Positions 32,508-41,656 of a DNA stretch of 44,655 bases are shown piece by piece. Numbering within the stretch: position 1 is the first letter of the stretch; each line of letters starts with the position of its first letter. The stretch covers positions 1-44,655 of the forward strand of contig WGNT01000062.1 in assembly GCA_016124425.1 (NCBI GenBank), in the 5' to 3' direction. A program made the position numbers and the translations under genes. Under the pieces are notes generated by a model, which saw nothing but the letters and a program-made list of their open reading frames with translations, had not been told where the DNA came from and did no database searches. Source of the DNA: Cytophagales bacterium. GTDB lineage: Bacteria > Bacteroidota > Bacteroidia > Cytophagales > Cyclobacteriaceae.

Positions 32508-33938
32508 TTACCCCACGACGTGTATTTTTAGCATGTTCGTTCGGCCTTGCGACTTCAGCGGCATGCTTGCCGTGTTGATGATAATATCCCCCTCTTTTAC
32601 GTGATTTTCCGACTTCAGCAATTCTTCGATATCTTGAAACGTGCCGTCTGTTGATATCTGCTTGTCATAATAATACGCCCTCACTCCCCATACAAGGCTT
32701 AACTGGGTGATCAGTTCCTTATTTTTGGTAAAGATAAAAATATTGGCGGAAGGGCGGTGGGAGGATAGGCGCAATCCGGTAAAGCCGGAATAGGTGATTC
32801 CAACGATAGCAGAGGCTTTCACATTTCTAGAAAGGCGGCTAGCCATAAGCAGTACGTTATTGCTCAGAAAGCTATCTGTATCTTCCGGAATTTTGTACAG
32901 GTTGTGGTAGATGTCTCCGTGTTGCTCGATGTACCCAATGACACTAGACATGGCTTTCACTGCTGCAATCGGATATTTTCCGGATGCTGTTTCGGCAGAC
33001 AGCATTACTGCATCTGCGCCGTCCAGTACGGCGGTGGCGACATCATTGGTTTCAGCGCGGGTAGGCCTAGGGTTGACAATCATGCTTTCCATCATTTGGG
33101 TGGCAATAATTACCGGCTTACTGGCAATTTTACATTTTTCCACCATTTTTTTCTGCCACAGTGGGACGACCTCCATGGGAACTTCCACCCCAAGATCACC
33201 TCTGGCTACCATGATGGCGTCAGTTTCCTGAATGATAGCATCGATGTTCTCGAGTGCTTCAGGTTTTTCGATTTTGGCAACGATTTTACAGGATTTTCCC
33301 GATTTCTTGATACGTTCCCGAAGGTCGGTGATATCCTCCGCTGTGCGGACAAAAGAGAGTGCTATCCAGTCTACCTCGTTAGCTAAGCCAAACTCTAGAT
33401 CGATAAGGTCTTTTTCGGTAAGAGAGGGGGCGGAAACGCGTGTGTTTGGCAGGTTGATTCCTTTTCGGGATTTAAGGATACCGCCGTGTACTACGGTACA
33501 ATTTACGTTTTTGCCGTCAGTATTAAGTACGACCAATTCGAGGTTTCCGTCGTCGATCAATATCCGGTCACCTGGGACTACGTCGTTGGGGAGGTTTTGG
33601 TAAACGGTGCTGACCAAAGAAGCACTTCCGACCACGGGTTCGTTGGTGATGGTGATTTGGTCTCCGGGTTTGATGAGCACGCCGTTGTTTTCGACTTCTC
33701 CTACTCTGATTTTAGGTCCCTGGAGATCCTGTAGTATACCGATGTTAAGCTTATTTTCTTTGTTTATTTTTCTGATTTTTTCAATGACTTGGGCGTGTCC
33801 CGCATGGTCTCCGTGGGAGAAATTCAGTCTGAAAATATCCGCACCGGCCATAATTAGCTCGAACAGTGTTTCTTCGTCATTACTTGCCGGGCCAACGGTG
33901 GCCAAAATCTTTGTCTTATTAAAGATAGGTACTCTCAT
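32508..33938 (-). CDS. pyk: Pyruvate kinase
   Basis: The 476-residue enzyme has TKILATVGPAS at the N-terminus and RLNFSHG. It also has the active-site KIEKPEALENID, MVARGDLGVEVP, and the ATQMMESM and RAETNDVATAVLDG signature. A C-terminal allosteric domain (from about 350) is present. It converts phosphoenolpyruvate and ADP to pyruvate and ATP. It lies 17 bases downstream of the IPExxxVDY-family gene on the same strand, an arrangement I recall as conserved in Bacteroidota, so the two probably form one transcript. The palindrome beyond 32446 ends it. Confidence 0.97.
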   Translation of the reverse strand: MRVPIFNKTKILATVGPASNDEETLFELIMAGADIFRLNFSHGDHAGHAQVIEKIRKINKENKLNIGILQDLQGPKIRVGEVENNGVLIKPGDQITITNEPVVGSASLVSTVYQNLPNDVVPGDRILIDDGNLELVVLNTDGKNVNCTVVHGGILKSRKGINLPNTRVSAPSLTEKDLIDLEFGLANEVDWIALSFVRTAEDITDLRERIKKSGKSCKIVAKIEKPEALENIDAIIQETDAIMVARGDLGVEVPMEVVPLWQKKMVEKCKIASKPVIIATQMMESMIVNPRPTRAETNDVATAVLDGADAVMLSAETASGKYPIAAVKAMSSVIGYIEQHGDIYHNLYKIPEDTDSFLSNNVLLMASRLSRNVKASAIVGITYSGFTGLRLSSHRPSANIFIFTKNKELITQLSLVWGVRAYYYDKQISTDGTFQDIEELLKSENHVKEGDIIINTASMPLKSQGRTNMLKIHVVG

Positions 33939-33955
33939 TTTTTAATTTTTAGTGT

Positions 33956-34384
33956 TTAATAAGTTAGCAGGTTGTCCCTCGATTTTAATTTTTTAACATC
34001 TAGTTTAACTACGTTTTGAATATCTTTCAATTTCGAAAGATTTTCAATATACGTATTTAAATTTATTTCAAACGTATAATCCTGAAACAGTAAAAAGTAA
34101 TCCACGATTTTGAGTTCAGGTACCAAATACCCAGCCTGTGCCCCTACTTGAAAGGACCTGTTTCTCAACAATTGGACGAACCCGTGTTCTTTTTCCAAAA
34201 TAAATTGAGAGATAATCAGGACCGGCTGATTGATGAATTCTATTCTAAAATCTTCTCCTTTTTTCAGTTCAAAACCCAGGCATGAATTGATCATCCAGGC
34301 AAGTTTATAGTCCTTTAAAGGGGCTACCAAGCCTAAAAGATCAAAATCATAGGAGGACTCGACAAGGAGTTTATTTTTCTTCAT
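33956..34384 (-). CDS. IPExxxVDY-family protein
   Basis: The 142-residue protein contains the signature motif as LVPELKIVDYFLLF (VPExxxVDY form) in the C-terminal half. The family is recognised only by this motif, is found in Bacteroidota, and has no known function to my knowledge. It has no signal peptide or membrane segment. It is the first gene of the pyk transcript and divergent from acpP. A -7 element TACCTTTG on the minus strand (34405-34412) lies about 20 bases before the start codon. Confidence 0.88.
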   Translation of the reverse strand: MKKNKLLVESSYDFDLLGLVAPLKDYKLAWMINSCLGFELKKGEDFRIEFINQPVLIISQFILEKEHGFVQLLRNRSFQVGAQAGYLVPELKIVDYFLLFQDYTFEINLNTYIENLSKLKDIQNVVKLDVKKLKSRDNLLTY

Positions 34385-34404
34385 TTAGGAAGAATTTCAA
34401 AAAA

Positions 34405-34412
34405 CAAAGGTA
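34405..34412 (-). promoter_or_regulatory. Candidate -7 element of the IPExxxVDY-pyk transcript
   Basis: The minus strand reads TACCTTTG, an exact TAnnTTTG match about 20 bases from the start codon. A TTG lies upstream but at only 12 bases, shorter than the usual 17-23, so the second box is uncertain. Confidence 0.45.
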
Positions 34413-34473
34413 AAAATATTATAACAACTTCTATCTTTGGAAGGAAGTTCTTGAATTTAGTATGTCTTTTTTT

Positions 34474-34504
34474 TTGACATTAAGGTTTTAAATAATTTTC
34501 TTTG
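34474..34504 (+). promoter_or_regulatory. Candidate promoter of acpP
   Basis: TTG (34474-34476) is followed after 20 bases by TTTCTTTG (34497-34504), one mismatch from TAnnTTTG. The acpP ATG is 30 bases downstream. An exact TATCTTTG at 34432-34439 is an alternative, without a matching TTG box. Confidence 0.45.
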
Positions 34505-34533
34505 CGGAGTGTTTTAACTAAACTGATCACAAA

Positions 34534-34770
34534 ATGTCTGAAATTGCACAAAAAGTAAAAGCCATTATCGTAGATAAACTGGGCGTAGAGGAATCTGAAG
34601 TTACTCCTGAGGCTAGCTTCACCAATGACTTGGGGGCTGATTCTTTGGATACCGTAGAACTTATCATGGAATTCGAAAAGGAATTCAACATTTCTATCCC
34701 AGATGACCAGGCTGAGCAAATCGGAACGGTGGGTCAGGCTGTTAGCTATCTGGAAGCTAACGTAAAATAA
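34534..34770 (+). CDS. acpP: Acyl carrier protein
   Basis: The 78-residue acidic protein has the phosphopantetheine attachment motif [10 protein letters not shown] with Ser37. The length and helices match AcpP ([17 protein letters not shown] at the start, [17 protein letters not shown] at the end). It carries acyl intermediates in type II fatty acid synthesis. fabF follows 21 bases later and rnc overlaps the same operon, the usual order. It is divergent from the IPExxxVDY-pyk pair. Confidence 0.98.
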   Translation: MSEIAQKVKAIIVDKLGVEESEVTPEASFTNDLGADSLDTVELIMEFEKEFNISIPDDQAEQIGTVGQAVSYLEANVK

Positions 34771-34791
34771 TCCCATACTTAAAATCATTTT

Positions 34792-36045
34792 ATGAATTTA
34801 AGAAGAGTTGTAGTAACAGGTCTTGGTGCCCTTACACCTATCGGTAAGACTGTCCCGGAATATTGGGAGGGGTTATCGGCAGGTGTAAGCGGTGCTGCGC
34901 CTATTACCCGATTTGATGCTTCTCAATTCAAGACCCAATTTGCCTGCGAAATCAAGGATTTCAACGTAGAGCATTACCTGGACCGAAAAGAGGCCAGAAA
35001 GATCGACCCTTATGCCCAATATGCCATGATAGCCGTGGATGAAGCTATGAGGGATTCCGGGATCGACCTGGAAAAAATTGATCTGGTGCGTGCGGGGGTT
35101 ATCTGGGGCTCTGGAATCGGCGGACTGCGCACTTTTCAAGATGAAGTTACGGCCTTCGCCACTGGCGACGGTACCCCAAGGTTTAATCCTTATTTTATTC
35201 CTAAAATGATTGCAGATATTGCCGCTGGCTTTATCTCCATCAAATATGGTTTCCAAGGCCCTAATTTTGCGACCGTATCGGCATGTGCGTCCGCAACGAA
35301 CGCGCTGATCGATGCGTTCAACTATATTCGCCTCGGCAAGGCAAACATCTTTATCACTGGAGGATCTGAAGCAGCCGTTTCAGAAGCCGGCGTGGGAGGA
35401 TTCAATGCATTGAAAGCACTCTCCCAACGAAACGACTCTCCCGAAACCGCCTCTAGGCCGTTCGATAAGGACAGGGACGGGTTTGTATTAGGAGAGGGTG
35501 CCGGAGCCCTGATACTGGAAGAATACGAACACGCCAAGGCGCGTGGAGCTAAAATCTATGCCGAACTAGTGGGCGGCGGAATGACCGGCGATGCCTATCA
35601 CATGACCGCTCCGCATCCGGAAGGAAGAGGGGCTGCAAATGTGATGCGGTTTGCGCTGGAGGATGCCGAGATGTCTCCGGAAGACATTGATTACATTAAT
35701 GTGCACGGTACTTCCACTCCTTTGGGGGATTACAGCGAGATTCAGGCCATTCAACAGGTCTTCGGTCAGCATGCATACAACATGAACATCAGCAGTACCA
35801 AGTCAATGACAGGGCATCTGCTTGGAGCTGCAGGCGCGGTAGAAGCTATCGCCTGCATTATGGCCATGAACAACAGTCTCGTACCCCCTACTATCAACCA
35901 TTTTACGGATGATGAAGAATTGGATACAAAACTGAACCTGACTTTTAACAAGGCGCAGAAAAAGGAAATAAACGCCGCGCTGAGCAATACATTTGGATTT
36001 GGCGGACACAACTGTTCCATCATATTCAAAAAATTTAACGGGTAA
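34792..36045 (+). CDS. fabF: Beta-ketoacyl-ACP synthase II
   Basis: The 417-residue condensing enzyme has the nucleophile Cys165 in SACASATNAL, the histidine motifs VHGTSTPLGD and STKSMTGHLLGAAG, and the C-terminal NTFGFGGHNCSI. It elongates acyl-ACP with malonyl-ACP in fatty acid synthesis. It lies directly downstream of acpP, its substrate carrier, and one base upstream of the probable rnc start. Confidence 0.98.
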   Translation: MNLRRVVVTGLGALTPIGKTVPEYWEGLSAGVSGAAPITRFDASQFKTQFACEIKDFNVEHYLDRKEARKIDPYAQYAMIAVDEAMRDSGIDLEKIDLVRAGVIWGSGIGGLRTFQDEVTAFATGDGTPRFNPYFIPKMIADIAAGFISIKYGFQGPNFATVSACASATNALIDAFNYIRLGKANIFITGGSEAAVSEAGVGGFNALKALSQRNDSPETASRPFDKDRDGFVLGEGAGALILEEYEHAKARGAKIYAELVGGGMTGDAYHMTAPHPEGRGAANVMRFALEDAEMSPEDIDYINVHGTSTPLGDYSEIQAIQQVFGQHAYNMNISSTKSMTGHLLGAAGAVEAIACIMAMNNSLVPPTINHFTDDEELDTKLNLTFNKAQKKEINAALSNTFGFGGHNCSIIFKKFNG

Positions 36046-36046
36046 T

Positions 36047-36790
36047 TTGAAACTGTTACGTTTACTCAGATTTCAAGAGCTTGCGTATTCCCGACAAGAC
36101 AAAAGGCTTGCTCTCGCTGTCAAAATGATAGTGGGTAGCAAGCCTTTAAATTTGTCTTTGTACAAACTTGCGCTGAAACATTCCTCAGCGGCACTAGAGG
36201 CTAAAAACGGTATCAAGATTTCGAACGAACGGCTAGAGTATTTGGGGGATGCCGTTCTTGGCACCATTGTAGCCGAATATCTTTTTATGAAATTCCCCTA
36301 TAGGGACGAGGGCTTTCTTACCGAGACAAGATCCCGCATCGTCAATAGGGAATCACTCAATCAAGTAGGGCTAAAAATCGGTCTTTCCAAAATCGTCGAG
36401 TCTGAATCTGGCGTCAAAAGCACATTTTCCTTTAAGTCGATTTACGGCGACACACTTGAAGCGCTTATTGGTGCGATTTATTTGGACAGAGGGTATGGGT
36501 TCTGCAAAAATTTTGTCAGTAAGCGGGTAATCGTGCCCTATTTTGACCTGGATGATATCATCAGCACTACCACCAATTTTAAGAGCAAAATCATCGAATG
36601 GTCGCAAAAGGATAATCACAACATCGATTTTATTCTAAAATCTGTCACCGGTACCCAACGATTTAAAGAGTTTATTGTTGAACTGCATATCGACGGCCAA
36701 ATCCTTACCGAAGGGAAAGGAAGCACGAAGAAAAAAGCAGAACAGGAAGCGGCAAAATTTGCCTGTGAGCAGCTTCGGCTGGCATTTTAA
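36047..36790 (+). CDS. rnc: Ribonuclease III
   Basis: The 247-residue protein has the RNase III signature NERLEYLGDAVLG (about residues 62-75) with the acidic metal ligands. A second acidic motif is GDTLEALIGAIYLDRGY, and a C-terminal double-stranded RNA-binding domain ends in GKGSTKKKAEQEAAKFA. It processes rRNA precursors and structured RNA. TTG 36047 is chosen: the frame is open further upstream inside fabF, but that part only shadows fabF, and 36047 gives the expected short lead-in. It follows fabF by one base. Confidence 0.93.
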   Translation: MKLLRLLRFQELAYSRQDKRLALAVKMIVGSKPLNLSLYKLALKHSSAALEAKNGIKISNERLEYLGDAVLGTIVAEYLFMKFPYRDEGFLTETRSRIVNRESLNQVGLKIGLSKIVESESGVKSTFSFKSIYGDTLEALIGAIYLDRGYGFCKNFVSKRVIVPYFDLDDIISTTTNFKSKIIEWSQKDNHNIDFILKSVTGTQRFKEFIVELHIDGQILTEGKGSTKKKAEQEAAKFACEQLRLAF

Positions 36791-36810
36791 CCAACAAAAT
36801 TCGACACATC

Positions 36811-38664
36811 ATGTCTACACTGATAATCGGAGGCGCGACGGTAAATCAAACTCCTCTGGATTGGGAAGGTAATTTCCATAATCTGACCAATGCGCTGGAA
36901 GAAGCGCGAAAGTCGAAGGTGGATATTCTTTGTTTTCCCGAACTGTGCCTTACAGGGTATGGCAGTGAAGACTTGTTCCTTAGCCTTTGGTATCCCAAAA
37001 AAGCTCTATCTTATCTACGGCAGCTAATACCCCTCGTGAAAGATATTACCGTATGCGTAGGGTTGCCCGTTCGCATTCAAAGCCATGTCTATAACTGTGT
37101 CGCTGTAATTGAAAATCAGGAACTTCTAGGTTTTGTAGCCAAGCAGTTTTTGGCCATTGACGGAGTGCATTATGAAAACCGCTGGTTTACCCCCTGGACA
37201 GCAGGCAAAACGGTCTCTTTTGACTTTTTTGGCAAAGAGATTTCATTTGGGGATTTGGTCTTTGAAAAGAAGGGGTTTCGCTACGGCTTTGAGATTTGTG
37301 AAGATGCATGGCGCTCGGATCTGCGGCCGGGTTACCGCCTTAAGGACCGTGGGGTAGATTTGATTTTCAACCCTAGTGCAAGCCATTTTGCGATGGGTAA
37401 AAGTAAACTCCGCGAAGATTTGGTGAGGTCTAGTTCCAGACAGCTGAAAGCAACTTATTTCTACGTCAATTTACTTGGCAATGAAAGTGGGCGAATGATT
37501 TTCGATGGGGAAATTTTACTAAGCCAACACGGTAAACTGCTCCTTAGAAACGACCTCCTATCCTTTCATGCTCATCAGCTGTTAACCTACACGATTTCCA
37601 AGCAACCTGACGAAAGCCCGACCCTGCGCCCAAAGTACGACAAAAATGAGGAATTTGTGTCAGCTGCTTCGTTGGCCCTTTTCGACTATCTCAGAAAAAG
37701 TAAAAGTAGCGGGTTTGTCCTTTCCCTGAGTGGGGGGGCCGACTCTGCCTCCATCGCCGTATTGGTCGCTGAGATGGTAAGGCGTGGCGTGGCTGAGCTT
37801 GGCGTAAAGGTCTTTCTCGAAAAGATAGGTCGAATTGAGACGATCCCCTTAGATAGCAATATAAAGGACATCATCGGTGCGATCTTTACCGTAGCGTACC
37901 AGCGTTCCGAAAATTCTTCCCCAGAGACTTTCGAAAGCGCAAAGCTGCTAGCGGATAGCCTTGGAGCTACTTTCTATAACTGGAGCATTGCGGAAGAAGT
38001 GGCATCCTATACCAAGAAGATCGAGCAGGCACTGCAGCGGGACCTCACTTGGGAAAGCGACGATATCGCACTGCAGAACATTCAGGCAAGGGCGAGATCC
38101 CCTATCATCTGGATGATGGCGAATATTAAGAATGCTTTGCTCCTTACGACCTCAAACCGAAGTGAGGGCGATGTCGGCTATGCAACCATGGATGGTGATA
38201 CCAGCGGTAGTATTTCGCCGATTGCAGCAGTGGACAAGTTTTTTATTTTGAAGTGGTTGAAATGGGCGCAAAAGAACCTAGGCTATAAAGGCTTACGGGG
38301 GGTAAATGCATTACAACCAACGGCCGAGCTCCGCCCCTCCGAAAACAAACAGACAGATGAAGACGACCTCATGCCCTATGCAGTGATTGTAGCAATCGAG
38401 CGTCTGGCCATACGGGATAAGCGTTCTCCCGCGGATATTTACCTCATCCTGGGGGATGAATTAAATGTACCCAAATCGGATTTGAAACAATACATCTACA
38501 AGTTTTTTCGCCTTTGGTCGCGCAACCAATGGAAGCGGGAGCGGCTTGCGCCTTCCTTTCACTTAGATGAGTTCAATGTAGACCCGAAAACATGGTATAG
38601 ATTCCCCATATTGTCGGGGGGCTTTGAGGTAGAATTACGGGAATTGGAAACATTAGAAGAATAA
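36811..38664 (+). CDS. nadE: Glutamine-dependent NAD+ synthetase
   Basis: The 617-residue two-domain enzyme begins with a nitrilase-type glutaminase (about 1-280), with glutamate in FPELCLTGYG and the nucleophile cysteine in GFEICEDAW. The synthetase domain follows, with ATP P-loop SGGADS at 307-312 and a later TTSNRSEGDVGYATMDGD. It amidates deamido-NAD with ammonia from glutamine, the last step of NAD synthesis. It starts 20 bases after rnc and ends 31 bases before lgt, consistent with one operon. Confidence 0.96.
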   Translation: MSTLIIGGATVNQTPLDWEGNFHNLTNALEEARKSKVDILCFPELCLTGYGSEDLFLSLWYPKKALSYLRQLIPLVKDITVCVGLPVRIQSHVYNCVAVIENQELLGFVAKQFLAIDGVHYENRWFTPWTAGKTVSFDFFGKEISFGDLVFEKKGFRYGFEICEDAWRSDLRPGYRLKDRGVDLIFNPSASHFAMGKSKLREDLVRSSSRQLKATYFYVNLLGNESGRMIFDGEILLSQHGKLLLRNDLLSFHAHQLLTYTISKQPDESPTLRPKYDKNEEFVSAASLALFDYLRKSKSSGFVLSLSGGADSASIAVLVAEMVRRGVAELGVKVFLEKIGRIETIPLDSNIKDIIGAIFTVAYQRSENSSPETFESAKLLADSLGATFYNWSIAEEVASYTKKIEQALQRDLTWESDDIALQNIQARARSPIIWMMANIKNALLLTTSNRSEGDVGYATMDGDTSGSISPIAAVDKFFILKWLKWAQKNLGYKGLRGVNALQPTAELRPSENKQTDEDDLMPYAVIVAIERLAIRDKRSPADIYLILGDELNVPKSDLKQYIYKFFRLWSRNQWKRERLAPSFHLDEFNVDPKTWYRFPILSGGFEVELRELETLEE

Positions 38665-38695
38665 TAATGCTACTTTAGCAAAAAAAAAGCAGATC

Positions 38696-39814
38696 ATGAT
38701 GCACGCAGTTTTACAGTACATTGTTTGGAGCCCGAATCCCGCTGTCTTTTCAGGGTTTGATCGCCTAAGATGGTATAGCCTGTTTTTTGCGTTGGGATTT
38801 ATCATTTCCCAGCAGATCATGATGTATATGTTTCGGAAGGAAGGCGAGGATGAGCGCCTGGTGGATAAGCTGACTATATACATGGTGATCGCGACCATCT
38901 TAGGAGCGAGATTGGGACATGTGCTCTTCTACGAACCCCAAAAATACCTCAGTAATCCCCTCGATATATTGAAGGTATGGGAAGGTGGTCTAGCAAGCCA
39001 TGGAGCTGCTATTGCCATTTTGATTGCCCTTTGGTTATACGCTAAAAGAACACCCGGCCAAAGTTACCTGTGGGTTGTGGACCGTATCGTCATTGTGGTT
39101 GCCATGACGGGTGCGTTGATTCGCTTCGGAAACCTTATGAACTCAGAAATAGGTGGTAAGGCGACCGGAACCGACAGTGGATTCGTTTTTGCCCGGGAAA
39201 CTGAAGAAATTCTCGAAACGCTACGATTGCCGCTTGAAGGTGTTTCTGCTTACAAGCCAGACGATAGAGAAGCTGAGCTCAACGGAAGCGGCGTGGTTCC
39301 GGTCAATTTCGAGATCCTCGTTACTAAGGGCGGGTTTGAAGAACCGGAACTAAGGGAAGCCATTGAACGTGATGTCAAATATGCGCTTACCCGATTCAGA
39401 AGTTCACAAAAATACATGGCAGAGGATGTTTCCACCCCGCTTGACTACACGGTTGCTGATAAGGGCAATCACTATGTCATTACTGTAAGGACGTTTGGAA
39501 TTGCCAAATACCCGACCCAAATCTATGAATCCCTATCCTACCTGGTGATATTTCTATTGCTATTTATCGGGTGGACCAAGTATAAATCACGGATTCCAGA
39601 GGGATTATATTTGGGGCTGTTTTTGATTTCGGTGTTTGGGATGCGTTTTATCTGGGAGTTTTTGAAAGAAAATCAGGTAGAATTTGAAGAAGAACTGACC
39701 TTTAATATGGGACAGGCGCTTAGTATTCCGCTGGTCCTAGGGGGAATATTATTGACGTTGTATGCATTGAAAAAAGGATCACCCAAAGCGCCAACACAAT
39801 CGGAGGTAAAGTAG
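38696..39814 (+). CDS. lgt: Prolipoprotein diacylglyceryl transferase with family insert
   Basis: The 372-residue polytopic membrane protein has Lgt landmarks: RWYSLFFALGF, GARLGHVLFYEP, WEGGLASHGAAIA, the signature around ALIRFGNLMNSEIGG, YPTQIYES and GMRFIWEFLKE. It transfers diacylglycerol from phosphatidylglycerol to the lipobox cysteine of prolipoproteins. It is about 90 residues longer than typical proteobacterial Lgt because of a charged insert (about residues 165-260) after the signature motif. Comparable long forms are, as I recall, common in Bacteroidota. Convergent with yidD 16 bases downstream. Confidence 0.95.
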   Translation: MMHAVLQYIVWSPNPAVFSGFDRLRWYSLFFALGFIISQQIMMYMFRKEGEDERLVDKLTIYMVIATILGARLGHVLFYEPQKYLSNPLDILKVWEGGLASHGAAIAILIALWLYAKRTPGQSYLWVVDRIVIVVAMTGALIRFGNLMNSEIGGKATGTDSGFVFARETEEILETLRLPLEGVSAYKPDDREAELNGSGVVPVNFEILVTKGGFEEPELREAIERDVKYALTRFRSSQKYMAEDVSTPLDYTVADKGNHYVITVRTFGIAKYPTQIYESLSYLVIFLLLFIGWTKYKSRIPEGLYLGLFLISVFGMRFIWEFLKENQVEFEEELTFNMGQALSIPLVLGGILLTLYALKKGSPKAPTQSEVK

Positions 39815-39830
39815 GATTTTAGCCAGTACA

Positions 39831-40052
39831 TTAAGGCACAGGATCGTGGCCATGCCCGCCCCATGGGTGGCATCGGGAAATTCGTTTAATGCCCAGCCAC
39901 ACTCCTTTACCGATTCCATGCCGCTGTATAGCCTCCTTCATGTAATGACTGCATGTGGGGCTGAACCTACAGCTTGCGGGAAAAAGGGGTGAGATGAGAT
40001 ATTGATATACCAGGATAGGGAAAATGGCAATATTCTTGAATACTTGTCTCAA
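39831..40052 (-). CDS. yidD: Membrane protein insertion efficiency factor YidD
   Basis: The 73-residue protein has the diagnostic pattern [20 protein letters not shown] (three cysteines in CRFSPTC and preceding region), then [10 protein letters not shown] and [10 protein letters not shown](G)HG. YidD is a small membrane-associated protein linked to YidC-dependent insertion. The N-terminal helix is amphipathic or hydrophobic. Here it is not next to rpmH/rnpA but convergent with lgt. Confidence 0.95.
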   Translation of the reverse strand: MRQVFKNIAIFPILVYQYLISPLFPASCRFSPTCSHYMKEAIQRHGIGKGVWLGIKRISRCHPWGGHGHDPVP

Positions 40053-40082
40053 CTTTTACGTATTTGATATACTAAATTAGAT

Positions 40083-41585
40083 ATGTACCTGTTTAGTTCT
40101 TGGAATTGCCTTAAATGTCTAATTATTTTGAATTTCACCATCCCATATTTGCGGCGTTGGCTGTCCGCGTCAGTTTTACTTCTGCTGACACAAATTGCAG
40201 TGGCGCAAACTGAGCCGACGACACCTTCACTTGTGGAAGCGAGTGCCGTACCTGATTCCGTCACCATCAACAATATTTTTTTGGTTGGTAACGAGAAGAC
40301 AAGAAAGCGTATTATCCTCCGGGAAATGGACTTGACTGTGGGGTCCACCTACGGCTGGGAAAGATTTATCGAGTTACTTTCTGCAGACCAAAAGAAGGTA
40401 TATAACCTGCAGCTTTTCAATACAGTAGAATTGACGCCTTTGTTCATTACAGAGAACCAAGTAGAATTGGTACTGACGGTGAAGGAACGCTGGTATATCC
40501 TCCCTAGCCTGATATTTAATCTGGCGGACCGAAACTTTTCCGAATGGTGGATCAATCAAAATAGGGATTTTTCAAGGGTAAACTATGGTATAAAATTGGA
40601 CCACAACAATGTGGGCGGAAGAAACGAAAAGTTTAGGGTGATCGGCCAAATGGGGTTCACACAAGCCCTGGATCTGCAATATAGCAAGCCCTACATTGAC
40701 AGAAAGCAAAGGCATGGCTTGGGGATGAGGTTTACATATTTCACCAACAAGACGATCGCCGTGAGATCGGCGGAAAACAAACAGGTGTTCTACACCAATG
40801 AACAGGAAGATGTCCTCAGACGGTCTATAAGCTCTATTTTGACCTATACCTATAGGGGAAGCTATTACAATTTCCATCACGTCACAGCAGGCTACCAGCA
40901 AAACAATATTCACGAAGATGTATTATTGCAGAACCCCTTTTATTTCCCTGATCTGAAAACCAAAATTCGGTATTTTTTGATTTCCTACAGCTATCGGCAT
41001 GACAAGCGCGACAATGTTGCCTATGCGACGGAAGGTCAGCTTCTAAATGTAGGGGTGGCACAGTATGGGCTTTTTGGAAAGGACGACGTTCGGCAGACGG
41101 AATTCTCACTGCTAGCAAACAAATACACCAGGTTGGGGAGAAAGTTTCACGCCGTCAGTGGTATTTCAGCTTCCAGTTTTTTAAGCAGACGGCAGCCCTA
41201 TACCATGGTGAGAGGAATAGGGTATAGGCCGGATTTTATTCGAGGATATGAAATCAATGTTATTGAAGGTCAACAGCTGATTGTCCACAAAAATAGCCTT
41301 AGGTATGAGCTGCTGAACCTTTCCTTTGACATCTCTGCCTATATGCCTATTGAAGAGTTTGCCGTTTTCCCGTTCAAGGCATACCTCAGCGCCAACTTTG
41401 ACCATGGCTATGTCAACGACAAAAACCGCATACCCGAAAATCTGCGATTGACCAATACCTATCTGTATGGGTATGGTGCCGGACTTGATATTGTCACCTT
41501 ATATGATCTTGTTTTCAGGTTCGAGTATTCAATAAATAATCAGGGCATCGGGAATTTTTTTATCAACGTCAGATCCCCGCTATAA
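40083..41585 (+). CDS. Outer-membrane protein with POTRA and BamA/TamA-like barrel
   Basis: The 500-residue protein has a signal sequence ending in TQIAVAQ and one POTRA-like domain (TINNIFLVGNEKTRKRIILREM... and VELVLTVKERW). A long barrel domain of alternating strands follows, ending in a hydrophobic/aromatic last strand (NFFINVRSPL). It is shorter than BamA (five POTRA domains), so a TamA- or Omp85-like role in outer-membrane protein or lipid transport is possible but unproven. TTG 40128 would give a cleaner 26-residue signal peptide and is a good alternative to ATG 40083. Confidence 0.82.
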   Translation: MYLFSSWNCLKCLIILNFTIPYLRRWLSASVLLLLTQIAVAQTEPTTPSLVEASAVPDSVTINNIFLVGNEKTRKRIILREMDLTVGSTYGWERFIELLSADQKKVYNLQLFNTVELTPLFITENQVELVLTVKERWYILPSLIFNLADRNFSEWWINQNRDFSRVNYGIKLDHNNVGGRNEKFRVIGQMGFTQALDLQYSKPYIDRKQRHGLGMRFTYFTNKTIAVRSAENKQVFYTNEQEDVLRRSISSILTYTYRGSYYNFHHVTAGYQQNNIHEDVLLQNPFYFPDLKTKIRYFLISYSYRHDKRDNVAYATEGQLLNVGVAQYGLFGKDDVRQTEFSLLANKYTRLGRKFHAVSGISASSFLSRRQPYTMVRGIGYRPDFIRGYEINVIEGQQLIVHKNSLRYELLNLSFDISAYMPIEEFAVFPFKAYLSANFDHGYVNDKNRIPENLRLTNTYLYGYGAGLDIVTLYDLVFRFEYSINNQGIGNFFINVRSPL

Positions 41586-41656
41586 AATCCTGCAAATCAT
41601 TTTATTATCCCGTTTTTTCGTTAACTTAACTCCGTTTTTTCAACCCTACAATTTTT

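Noticed and set aside
32904..33386. 160-residue plus-strand open frame
   Set aside because: Antisense to pyruvate kinase; histidine/phenylalanine-rich composition is a reverse-complement artefact.
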